Below, piece after piece: positions 39,303-47,212 of a stretch of DNA of 64,000 bases. A program made the position numbers and the translations under genes. How positions within the stretch are numbered: position 1 is the first letter of the stretch; the number at the start of each line of letters is the position of its first letter. The notes beneath the pieces were generated by a model. The model was not told the origin of the DNA. It saw nothing but the letters and a program-made list of their open reading frames with translations, and ran no database searches. The stretch is taken from the NCBI GenBank assembly GCA_049516155.1, contig JBEKTJ010000003.1, positions 62,001 to 126,000 on the forward strand. Direction: 5' to 3'. The DNA is from Bog-159 sp049516155. Lineage in GTDB: Bacteria > Acidobacteriota > Terriglobia > Bryobacterales > Bryobacteraceae.

Positions 39303-42300
39303 GTGCAAAAGCGCATGCAAAAGCGCATGCAAAGGCGATGGTTGCTCCTGCTGGTGGCGATCGCGGCTGCCTGCCAAAAGCCGGCCAGGCCTACGCGCTT
39401 AATGGCCGAGCAGTACCGTTTCGACGATCACGGCCGGCTGGTGGAGATCGTCCGGCCCGACGGCCGCTCGACCCGCTATACGTACGACGACGAAGGCCGT
39501 CTGGTGCGGGTTCGCTTCGGCGAGGGCTCGGTCGAGTACGGCTACGAAGCGGGCGGAAACCGGCTGTGGATGAAGGATGCGACGGGTACGGCCGAATATT
39601 ACCGCGACGCCTTGGGCCGGGTTACCGATGTCGTCTGGAGACATGGATCGACGCAATGGATTCATTTCGATCATGACCCCTGGAGCCGCATCGCCGCCGT
39701 CACCATTTATAGCCTGAACGCGGCTGCCAGGAAAACACTGGCGGGACCGGCGCTGGCCGTTCTCGAACGTCCGCTACCCACGCGCCCGGCGGCTTGGGAA
39801 GAGCGCTATCGCGCCGCGGCGGGCGTGGTGGCCGGGCTGGCGGCCGTCGCACCGGCGTATCGCGTCGTCTACCAGCACGATATTCAGGGCCGGATCGTGG
39901 CGATGGACACGGCCGCGGGCAGGTCGGTGTACCACTGGTCCAGCGAGGGCCGCCAAGTGGAGCGCAGGTTGCCCAACGGGTTCAGGACCACCTGGAGTTT
40001 CGACGACTACGGCCACCTCGTCCGCCTGACGCACGCGGACCCTGCGGGCGCGCCCCTGGCGGATTACCGGTACTTCTATGCCGATTCCGATCGTTTGTTG
40101 CGGGTGGAGGAGTCTGCCCCTGGGCCGGTGTCGATTCTCGAATACCGGCGCGATGCGCGCGGCAGAACATGCGAAGCCTTGCCCGGCGCGGATATTTCTC
40201 AACCCTGCCGGACGGATGTCATGGGGCGGCCGGAAGAGGCGGGCCGCGCCATCTTGCGTTGGGACGCGAACGGCTTGCTGGCGGCGCGCATCGCAGGGTC
40301 GGAAACCGCCGGTTTTCAGTACGACGGCCGCGGTCTGCCCATTCGCGTCACAGCTTCGGGGCTGGATCTGGCGTTCGCGTGGGATGGCGACGGCCGCGCG
40401 CAATCCAGCACGGACCGGGGGAAACGCAGAACGTACCTGGCCGATCCCACGTATGCCACGGCCGAGCCATGGCTGGAGTTCGATGCCACCGGAGCGCTGG
40501 CGGCCACCCGGTTCTGCGATGCGGCTGCATTCGCTGAAATGGATGCCGAGGGCCGCGTGCGGTATCTCCTGCGCGATGGCTTCAACAATGTCCGCTATAC
40601 TTTCGATGCCTCTGGCGGGCTGATCTCCTCTACTGGGGCGCCAGCGGCCGGACGTGTAAATAAAGTCCGGGACCGATGGACTACAGCTCCTATCGAATCG
40701 GGCGCCAGCTATGCGGTTTTCGACTCCACGCCCGATGGAATGCGCCGCTTTCTGGCGCTGTCTAACTCCCAGTTGCAAGAGCGGCTGAACGGCCCGGATG
40801 CAGTCGGGCGCGTGTATCGCGCACGTATCGATACGCTGCTGAACGGCTTTTTCAAGACCGCGCGCGGCCCCGGAGTACAGGTTGTTCTGGAACCCGCGCA
40901 CGCCGACTGGAGTGCGGCGGCGCGGGACACGAAGTCGGGGTTCCCGCGGCGCGACGGCGTGTATCTGCCATCCCAGGCCGAGCCCTTGGGCCCACTGATC
41001 TTCCCGCCGCTGGCGGGTAGCGCCATCAACAACTCGCGCCGGAGCGGCCGTGTGCTGGACCTGCCATCAATTATTGAGAGAGCCGCGTCGGCGGGCAAAC
41101 CTCTGGAATCGATTGCTTGCAGCGCGGGTTGCAGCGGGGAACTGGAGCGCAATATTCCGGCGTTGATCCGCTACGCTCGGCGCGCGCGGCGGTTGCCGTC
41201 CATCATGGTGCAATCCGCATACCTAAGCGTCGATATTCTGCGCCGGCTCCGTGGATCCGGATACCGCGTACTGGAATGGCCCGCGCCCTTGCTGGAAGCC
41301 CGCCTTCGGCCGTCCCGCCAGGACCAGGTGCGCGGCGTCACGCCGGTCCCCTGCGTGGGATCCCCGCCTCTTTTTCCCGGCGCCGCCGGCGATTCGCCCG
41401 CCCTGCCGTCCACCGCTGCGGGGATCGGGGGACCTACCGAACTGGCGCAGTTGCTCCCGGATGACGCGGCATCCCCCATCGTCGGCGATTCCGGCCCGCT
41501 GCCGCCGCGATTACAGTTGGAGGATCCGTTCCCCGCAATGAAGGAGGATGCGGTCCAATTCGAATCGGCGGTCCCCACCGATTCTATCGCCACCGCCGGG
41601 ACGCTCAGGGGCGCCACTTACGATGCACCCGGCCACCGCGTCGTTTTGGTGGGCGATGGCAAGGTCACCCCGGCCGCGGTCGACGCCGCCGATCTCGCCG
41701 CTACACTTTTGCTCGCATATCAACCCGTCCCGCAGTACCCGCGATTTTCCCTTGACCCGGCCGACCCGAAGAACCCGGCTGGGCCATGGCTCAAGCCTGT
41801 CTACCTGCCGGACGGCATCCTCGCCGGATCGCAGTTCGGCCGCGCCATGTTCCAGGCCGACTGGCTGATGAAACAATACTCGTTCGGCGTGATCGTGGAC
41901 GACGACGGCAACATCGGCGAACGGGAATTCCCTCCGGGCGGCCTGGAGGACCTTTTCCGAATCTCCTTCCGTAGCGGTCGGTCCGGCAACCAGAAAGAGG
42001 AATGGACCCGGCTGTGGATCATGCCGGGCGAGTTGAAAATTCTGAAATCGGAGCACTCCATCCTTTTCGATGCGACGCCCCTGGTGGTGCGGGCCAAGCG
42101 GCAGATCGTGGATCCCAGTAGCCCGGACGGCCTGCGCGACGACGACAGTGCGGTTGATCCGGTGGCGCAGCAGTTCGCCGACACATTCACCAAGAACTAC
42201 GAACTGGTGGCTGCGGCTTCTCCGGCCTTCGCCCACCTGCGGGAAATGACCAAGCTGGTGGAACTGTCCCACTGGTTGCGCGATATCGGTGCGCCTGTAG

Positions 42301-43997
42301 ACCTGGAACGGGTACGGCGGGAGGCGATGGGCCGCGGCGGTCCCGTGCGCGTGCCGGCGCTGTCCAGCGAGAGAAGCGTCGCGTTGGTGACCGGGGTCCG
42401 GCGGGAGGGCGACACCATTATCGACGATATCGACAAGCGCACCGTACACCTGTTCGGCGGCGTGAGCCTGCGCGCCGAACCCACCGTGTTGAGCGGAGGC
42501 TCCGGCCGGCTGGGCACGGTCGAAGAAGCAGCCGCCGGAAGGAGTGCCACCGGAGAACTGCGGGCGGCTGCAACGCCCCTGAGCGGGGCGGCGCGCGTTC
42601 GCGTGTCCACGCCCGAGGTAATTGAATTTGGCGAGGGGCAGGGCACGCGCGGTTTCGATGCCGCCGGACGCATGCGGTCCTCCGTTTTCGCGGATGGCGC
42701 GCGCGCCGACTACGTCCGCGGCCCGCAAGGCCAAGCGGCGGGGGTTCGCATCGAGCTGCCGGATGCCTCGCGATTCGAACGGACCGGCGGCGACGCCTCC
42801 CAGTGGAGTGCAACCGGGGCCGACGGGAGACAACTGATCTATCGGTACGATCGCTTGGGCCGCCTGAACGAAATCCGTGCCGGTGACCGGCCCGTGGCCA
42901 CTTATCGATACGAACACAACACCATCAAACTGGCGGCGGCGGACTACACCGAAGAGATCACGTTGGACGCGGATGGCAGGATCACCGCCATCGAACGTAC
43001 CGGACCCCGGATCGATGGCCAACGCTTCACGGATCGAATCGAGCGGCCGGCCGCCACGGCGGATCGCGCGGCGATGGCCGATCCCGTATCTCTACCCGAC
43101 GGGCCCGCCTTAACCTCCCAGGGAAACCGGCTGGAAGTATCCGTCGAAAGGCAAGGCGGGTTTTTCTCGGCGCCTTCGACTGCGGTGGAAGTGCGGATTA
43201 CCGCTCCGGCAGACGACCTGATGTTGCCGGCGGCAGCCAGCCGGCTGGATGCGCAGGGCAGGCTCGCGGACGCTACGCTCGCGCGCCGCCTCGATGCCGC
43301 CGAGGCGCCTGAGCGCCTGATCGTGTTCGAATCGCCGGCGGCCGCCCGCGCCCTCGAAAACCAATACGGCGGCCGCACACAGGTCTATTACGGAACTGAC
43401 GCTCATCTGGCCAGGATCAATGCCGGCAAGATACCAATCCTGGAGGGCCCCAGCGACGTCGCGGTGTACCTGCCTCCCGCCGAGGCCGGAGTCGAACACT
43501 TTGATCTCCTGGCCTCCATCCAGGACGTGCTGCCCGAAATGCCGTTCTTCACGGAAAACGCTCCCGTGCCCGAGGCCAAAGTGATCGCGCTGAACGCACA
43601 CACATCGCCGGAACTCGATAGCGTCGTGGAGCGCATGGGCCGGAACGGACTTCTGCGCGGGAAGCTGTTGATGTTCAATACCTGCCACGGCTCACTCAGA
43701 CCCGAGTGGAATGCCGAGATTATCCGGGAGTTCGGCGCGGTCGGGATCCGCTCCTTTACAATGGACATCTCGCCTGAGGCGCTAGAGAACGTGATGGTCA
43801 AATATTACGAGCTGCTGCGCAACCCGGTATTGCAAGGGTTGCCGATGAATCAAGTGTGGAAGCAAGCAGTTGAACTGGCCATCGAGGATACCGACCAGCA
43901 GGAACTGCGGCGGGAACTCGAGAAACTGCTTGAAACCGTCCTGCAGATCTCCAAGGTAACGTTTCCGGGTGGAAGGCGCGCGCCGGCGGCTGGCTGA
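39303..43997 (+). CDS. RHS-repeat lipoprotein with C-terminal CHAT/caspase-like domain
   Basis: 1564 residues from GTG at 39303, chosen because GGGAGG lies about seven bases upstream. The first 36 bases are three 12-base repeats coding MQKRMQKRMQRR. A leader with IAAAC as lipobox follows. RHS/YD repeats fill the first 450 residues (YDDEGRLVRVRF, YRDALGRVTDVVW and more), with further ones near 1140-1250 (YRYDRLGRLNEI). The last 150 residues look like a CHAT-type caspase fold: His1433 in IALNAHTS, Cys1461 in LMFNTCHGS, and then the family's end pattern (FGAVGIRSFTMDISPEALEN, VKYYELL, WKQAVELA). This suggests an RHS shell or surface rod carrying a protease. The canonical RHS self-cleavage motif before the tip domain is not seen. 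Confidence 0.7.
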   Translation: MQKRMQKRMQRRWLLLLVAIAAACQKPARPTRLMAEQYRFDDHGRLVEIVRPDGRSTRYTYDDEGRLVRVRFGEGSVEYGYEAGGNRLWMKDATGTAEYYRDALGRVTDVVWRHGSTQWIHFDHDPWSRIAAVTIYSLNAAARKTLAGPALAVLERPLPTRPAAWEERYRAAAGVVAGLAAVAPAYRVVYQHDIQGRIVAMDTAAGRSVYHWSSEGRQVERRLPNGFRTTWSFDDYGHLVRLTHADPAGAPLADYRYFYADSDRLLRVEESAPGPVSILEYRRDARGRTCEALPGADISQPCRTDVMGRPEEAGRAILRWDANGLLAARIAGSETAGFQYDGRGLPIRVTASGLDLAFAWDGDGRAQSSTDRGKRRTYLADPTYATAEPWLEFDATGALAATRFCDAAAFAEMDAEGRVRYLLRDGFNNVRYTFDASGGLISSTGAPAAGRVNKVRDRWTTAPIESGASYAVFDSTPDGMRRFLALSNSQLQERLNGPDAVGRVYRARIDTLLNGFFKTARGPGVQVVLEPAHADWSAAARDTKSGFPRRDGVYLPSQAEPLGPLIFPPLAGSAINNSRRSGRVLDLPSIIERAASAGKPLESIACSAGCSGELERNIPALIRYARRARRLPSIMVQSAYLSVDILRRLRGSGYRVLEWPAPLLEARLRPSRQDQVRGVTPVPCVGSPPLFPGAAGDSPALPSTAAGIGGPTELAQLLPDDAASPIVGDSGPLPPRLQLEDPFPAMKEDAVQFESAVPTDSIATAGTLRGATYDAPGHRVVLVGDGKVTPAAVDAADLAATLLLAYQPVPQYPRFSLDPADPKNPAGPWLKPVYLPDGILAGSQFGRAMFQADWLMKQYSFGVIVDDDGNIGEREFPPGGLEDLFRISFRSGRSGNQKEEWTRLWIMPGELKILKSEHSILFDATPLVVRAKRQIVDPSSPDGLRDDDSAVDPVAQQFADTFTKNYELVAAASPAFAHLREMTKLVELSHWLRDIGAPVDLERVRREAMGRGGPVRVPALSSERSVALVTGVRREGDTIIDDIDKRTVHLFGGVSLRAEPTVLSGGSGRLGTVEEAAAGRSATGELRAAATPLSGAARVRVSTPEVIEFGEGQGTRGFDAAGRMRSSVFADGARADYVRGPQGQAAGVRIELPDASRFERTGGDASQWSATGADGRQLIYRYDRLGRLNEIRAGDRPVATYRYEHNTIKLAAADYTEEITLDADGRITAIERTGPRIDGQRFTDRIERPAATADRAAMADPVSLPDGPALTSQGNRLEVSVERQGGFFSAPSTAVEVRITAPADDLMLPAAASRLDAQGRLADATLARRLDAAEAPERLIVFESPAAARALENQYGGRTQVYYGTDAHLARINAGKIPILEGPSDVAVYLPPAEAGVEHFDLLASIQDVLPEMPFFTENAPVPEAKVIALNAHTSPELDSVVERMGRNGLLRGKLLMFNTCHGSLRPEWNAEIIREFGAVGIRSFTMDISPEALENVMVKYYELLRNPVLQGLPMNQVWKQAVELAIEDTDQQELRRELEKLLETVLQISKVTFPGGRRAPAAG

Positions 43998-44030
43998 ACG
44001 GCGCGCGATATCGGAGTATCCTGAGGGAGC

Positions 44031-44846
44031 ATGCAAGCCACGCCGCGGATGGACTGGGCCGAGACCGAGACCGGCGAGTTGGGGACGGTGTTGGCGCCGG
44101 ACCCCGCCGCCCGCAGGCTGCTGCTTCCGCGCTCGTCGCTGAAGTTCGGAGGCCGTCCGCCAGGACCCGACGTTCGCCTCGGCCCCTTGCGGGTGCGCAT
44201 CGGACGCCGGCCGACGGCCCATAATCTGCGGCTCCTCTACCGGCGCAGAGGGCGGGGCGTACCCGAGGAGTTCGATGTCTACTGGAGCCACGAGATCTGG
44301 ATGCTGCACCACACCGTGGGACTTTTGCGCGACGAAGACTCTGTGGAAGCCACCGGTCTCGAGTATGAGATGGTCCTGGACGAACGCGCCATCATTCAGG
44401 GAGTGCTTCCGGAAGAGCGGCTAATGCGCGCCGCACCGGGCGGTCCGCACTGCCGCGGGGATATCTTGCTCAATGGCCGCATCGTTCCCGAATTCCCGGA
44501 GGCACAAGGGGAAGAACTAGCCAATCTGGGGGGCGGCGCCTTGCAAGCGTCCCCGCGCGACGACGTGGTAGGCCGTGTGTGGCTGCCGGCGCTGACCACG
44601 CACGTGTGCGCCATCGGGCCGGGCTGCCACATCGCGACATGGGTGTTCAGGAGGAACGGCGGTTCGCTCGAAGGATACCAACCCATGGCGACCACGCTCC
44701 TGCTGGACAAGCACATCCGGAATCTTTCGTGCAGAGTGCAGGTGCGCCTCCAGGCGGAGGGGAGAAGCGGAGTGGCCGTGCCATTGGGGCGCAGCCACTG
44801 GGCGGCGCTCGATATCGATCTCTACAGCCAGGGCGCGTCCACCTGA
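44031..44846 (+). CDS. unknown protein, last gene of the tubulin/Hsp70 operon
   Basis: 271 residues, no signal peptide or membrane helix. It is Arg-rich early (RIGRRPTAHNLRLLYRRRGRG) and beta-rich later, with Trp/His patches (YWSHEIWMLHHTVGLL, HVCAIGPGCHIATWVF). CRGDIL and the Cys pair in VCAIGPGCH might bind a metal. No family is recognised. It follows the RHS gene by 33 bases and overlaps the convergent Lon-like gene by 25 bases at its end. Possibly an adaptor or immunity factor for the RHS-CHAT protein, by position only. Confidence 0.55.
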   Translation: MQATPRMDWAETETGELGTVLAPDPAARRLLLPRSSLKFGGRPPGPDVRLGPLRVRIGRRPTAHNLRLLYRRRGRGVPEEFDVYWSHEIWMLHHTVGLLRDEDSVEATGLEYEMVLDERAIIQGVLPEERLMRAAPGGPHCRGDILLNGRIVPEFPEAQGEELANLGGGALQASPRDDVVGRVWLPALTTHVCAIGPGCHIATWVFRRNGGSLEGYQPMATTLLLDKHIRNLSCRVQVRLQAEGRSGVAVPLGRSHWAALDIDLYSQGAST

Positions 44847-45934
44847 GTGGCGCGCGCAAATCGCCTGGCCTCCTCCACGGTGCGCAGGCGCCGTGTAATG
44901 GGCGGGCCGGCCTGCCGGAGTTGATCGTCGGAAAGATCCGTGTCGAAAGCCACCCCCGCCTTCATGAACCCTCCCGCTTTAGCCAGCTTGAGCTTCTCGA
45001 TCTGGCCGCCAACCCTCTCCAGCCTGCCGTCGGCGCCCACGGCCGCGATCAGCAGGCAGCGGGAATCGTAAGTGAAATCCCCATCGAACAAGCTGAAACC
45101 GGCAGCGGCGGCGGCTCCCAGAGAGTCACCGTCTAAGGGCATTGATTGGCTGGGCAAACCGTCGCGCGCATCGATTTTCCAGGCGATCCCCTTTCGCGGA
45201 ACTCCGGCGGCGGCGGCCACGGCTGTGAGCAGCGATTCGCCCAACGGGCGCAGGGCGGCGTCCGGGTGCTCGATCGCGTATCCGCCATCCGGTTCCGTGG
45301 CGGTGAGCAAGAGTTCGGCCAGAAATCCGGTCCCGGCGCAGTACCCGGCCAGCGGGACCGCGTATCTGGCCGTGGAACCGGCGAGATCCTCCAGCCACCA
45401 ACGGGTCCAGAATCCCAGTAGTCCGGAATCCCAGCCGGCGCTCCGAAAGGCTGCCATTGCCTCCTGGACAGCACCGGCGCGCCACCCTACAGGCGCGGCG
45501 ATGGAGTTGCCCACCTTAAATGCAAATCGCTCGGCGCCTTTCCTCCACCACTCCGTTATTCCCTCCCACGCCTGACTGGGATCGGTCGCCGAACGGAGGG
45601 CGGCGGCGGCGCCTGCGCTGGCGATCAAGAGAGCGGCGTTGCGATGCAGCCGCTCGCTATGGACGGTCCCCGACCCCGGCTTCAGAGCACGTTCGATCGC
45701 CTGGAAACGCCCCAACCTGTCAAGACACTCCGGCCGGACAATAAGGTCCCAACACTCGCATATCGCAGCCTCCGGATTGCGCGCAGTGGCGTCTTGCACC
45801 GCGGCCCGAAGTTCCTGCGGCAGCAGGGCGGCGTCTCCCGTCAAGTCCGCCCAATCGAAGTCCATCAACCCCGGTTGGGGTGCGGCTGCCCCCGCCAGCC
45901 GGCGCAGCCTCGGGAGCACGCGTTCCAGCGGCAT
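44822..45934 (-). CDS. Lon-type (S16) protease-like protein, atypical catalytic site
   Basis: 370 residues. The C-terminal 130 residues resemble the Lon proteolytic domain: MPLDGDSLGAAAAAGFSLF places Ser271 where the catalytic Ser (DGPSAG) belongs, and AAVGADGRLERVGGQIEKLK matches the strand-helix with GG-x-K-E-K. At the position of the catalytic Lys this protein has Ile (GGQIEK), with Lys two residues later, so activity is doubtful. The first 230 residues are helical and unrecognised; no AAA+ ATPase is present. Its start lies six bases beyond the end of the next minus-strand gene upstream, so it is in that transcript. Confidence 0.55.
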   Translation of the reverse strand: MPLERVLPRLRRLAGAAAPQPGLMDFDWADLTGDAALLPQELRAAVQDATARNPEAAICECWDLIVRPECLDRLGRFQAIERALKPGSGTVHSERLHRNAALLIASAGAAAALRSATDPSQAWEGITEWWRKGAERFAFKVGNSIAAPVGWRAGAVQEAMAAFRSAGWDSGLLGFWTRWWLEDLAGSTARYAVPLAGYCAGTGFLAELLLTATEPDGGYAIEHPDAALRPLGESLLTAVAAAAGVPRKGIAWKIDARDGLPSQSMPLDGDSLGAAAAAGFSLFDGDFTYDSRCLLIAAVGADGRLERVGGQIEKLKLAKAGGFMKAGVAFDTDLSDDQLRQAGPPITRRLRTVEEARRFARATQVDAPWL

Positions 45935-45940
45935 GGCTGC

Positions 45941-46621
45941 CTACTTGTCGAGGATTGCCAGGATCTCGCACTCAGAACCCAGGTCGGCGGTTAAATTCGC
46001 CAGGTTACCGAAACTGTGGAAGCCGAATGCGCCCACACCGTCCACCATCCTGAGGATCACTTGCGCGCGCACCTGGCGTGTCTGGCCCAGCAGTTCCACG
46101 GTCACAGTGTGGCCCGCCAGGGACGTGCTCGGCGATTCCACATATGCCACCAGGTCCGGCCCTTCCTGCTTTAAGGTCGTCGCAATCAGGCCGTCCGCGT
46201 ACCGCACTGCTCCCTCCCGCACTATACCCTCGCTCCAACATTTCCCGGAGTCTGCCTTAGTATCGTGGCGCTGGGCCAAAGTATCGTGGCGCTGGGCCAA
46301 AGTATCGTGGCGCTGGGCCAATTGGAATATCAACGGCAGGATTCCTAAAGCGCACGACGCAAGAACGGCACATTCAGCAGCGACTCTTGGCAGGTCACGC
46401 CGAAGGAGCAGCTCATTCGCAATGCCATACAAGAAAACAAGAAGGCCTGTAAGACCAAGGCACGCGTATCGGACACGCCGACTTCCGAAATGAAATTCGT
46501 ACAAGGATTGCCATGCGGTTCGCGAGTGTTGATTGGGAAGCCCCGCGGTAAGCGCCTTCACAGGCAGTGGCGTCCTCGCTAGGGCTTCGGAGGAGGGGCG
46601 GATTCGGGCGCGGACGCTCAC
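45941..46621 (-). CDS. two-TM protein carrying a duplicated anti-sigma C-terminal domain
   Basis: 226 residues from GTG at 46621, overlapping the preceding gene's stop. Two membrane helices (about 52-72, ACLGLTGLLVFLYGIANELL, and 84-102, AVLASCALGILPLIFQLA) are followed by three copies of LAQRHDT. The C-terminal 85 residues (from DGLIATTLKQEGPDLVAYVE to ECEILAILDK) are nearly identical, in DNA too, to the end of the zinc-finger protein at 47213. It appears to be a chimera made when that domain was duplicated behind a new membrane N-terminus. Function unknown. Confidence 0.6.
   Translation of the reverse strand: MSVRARIRPSSEALARTPLPVKALTAGLPNQHSRTAWQSLYEFHFGSRRVRYACLGLTGLLVFLYGIANELLLRRDLPRVAAECAVLASCALGILPLIFQLAQRHDTLAQRHDTLAQRHDTKADSGKCWSEGIVREGAVRYADGLIATTLKQEGPDLVAYVESPSTSLAGHTVTVELLGQTRQVRAQVILRMVDGVGAFGFHSFGNLANLTADLGSECEILAILDK
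46260..46322. repeat. three tandem 21-base repeats in frame
   Basis: The unit GTATCGTGGCGCTGGGCCAAA is present at 46260-46280, 46281-46301 and 46302-46322; the third copy ends CAAT. Each unit codes seven residues (LAQRHDT on the minus strand), so copy-number changes keep the frame and would lengthen or shorten the link between membrane helix and C-terminal domain. Confidence 0.9.
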
Positions 46622-46998
46622 TTGGGCCTCGTAATGGACAAGAGAATCTTCGTCACTAAGTCTACAATCAAAATGATAAGAACGGAATAGGCTCCCCAGA
46701 AGTGCGTTGATTCAAGTATGTGTTTCCGCTCTGCTGGGTACGGCATCACATTGAGTATGAGATAAACAACCTCAAGAATACCCAGCACAGTGACGAATAA
46801 GAATCCGTCTCCGACTATTGCTTTGAACTGATGACGCGTGTCATGCCAGACCTCGACTACGAACCAACGCCGATCCTGCCTTGACTCGGGGCTCAGCCGC
46901 TTTGCGTCAACGGTTTTGGTCTCGGGATCGTCCGTGGGTATGGGGTCAACTCCCTCCATACCCACATTAACGCTTTTGGTGGCAGGAAGAAAGGGCAT
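46618..46998 (-). CDS. two-TM membrane protein, unknown
   Basis: 126 residues. A soluble N-terminus with VDPIPTDDPETKTVDAKRLS is followed by FVVEVWHDTRHQFKAIVGDG, a membrane helix (FLFVTVLGILEVVYLILNV) and a second (AYSVLIILIVDLVTKILLSI), ending in a basic ITRPK. It overlaps the next gene by four bases (stop 46618-46620, GTG start 46621), so the two are translated together. Both lie within the segment inserted between the two copies of the duplicated domain. No family recognised. Confidence 0.6.
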   Translation of the reverse strand: MPFLPATKSVNVGMEGVDPIPTDDPETKTVDAKRLSPESRQDRRWFVVEVWHDTRHQFKAIVGDGFLFVTVLGILEVVYLILNVMPYPAERKHILESTHFWGAYSVLIILIVDLVTKILLSITRPK

Positions 46999-47127
46999 CC
47001 GCTTGTGCGGTAAGCGTCGATCTGCGGACTACCCGCTTGGTTCCCTGGCCGATTAAGACCATAATCCTCACGGCTTCCGAAAATACGCTGCCTCGTCCAG
47101 ATCCGGAAAGCTCTCTGGAGGCAGTCA

Positions 47128-47212
47128 GGCGTCTTTCACCGCGGTACGAAGTTCTGCGGCAGCAGGGCGGCGTCTCCCGTCACGTCCGCCCAATCGAAGC
47201 CCTTTAAGCTGC
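47128..47212. repeat. scrap of the Lon-like gene left by a tandem duplication
   Basis: About 72 bases at 47128-47199 match 45788-45860, inside the Lon-like gene, with few changes and one missing base. Directly after, 47208 onward matches 45946 onward, the duplicated C-terminal domain. The order Lon-like gene then domain is therefore present twice. Bases 46999-47127 hold no gene that I can support. Confidence 0.8.

Noticed and set aside
41511..43022. 503-codon minus-strand frame inside the RHS gene
   Set aside because: It has shadow composition and lies wholly within a coherent RHS frame.
39303..43997. RHS gene as a classic polymorphic toxin with a swappable tip
   Set aside because: The conserved self-cleavage motif before the tip is not found and no displaced tip (orphan toxin cassette) follows; the CHAT-like reading fits better.
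46260..46322. Tandem repeat as a CRISPR array
   Set aside because: The units are directly adjacent with no spacers and lie in a coding frame.
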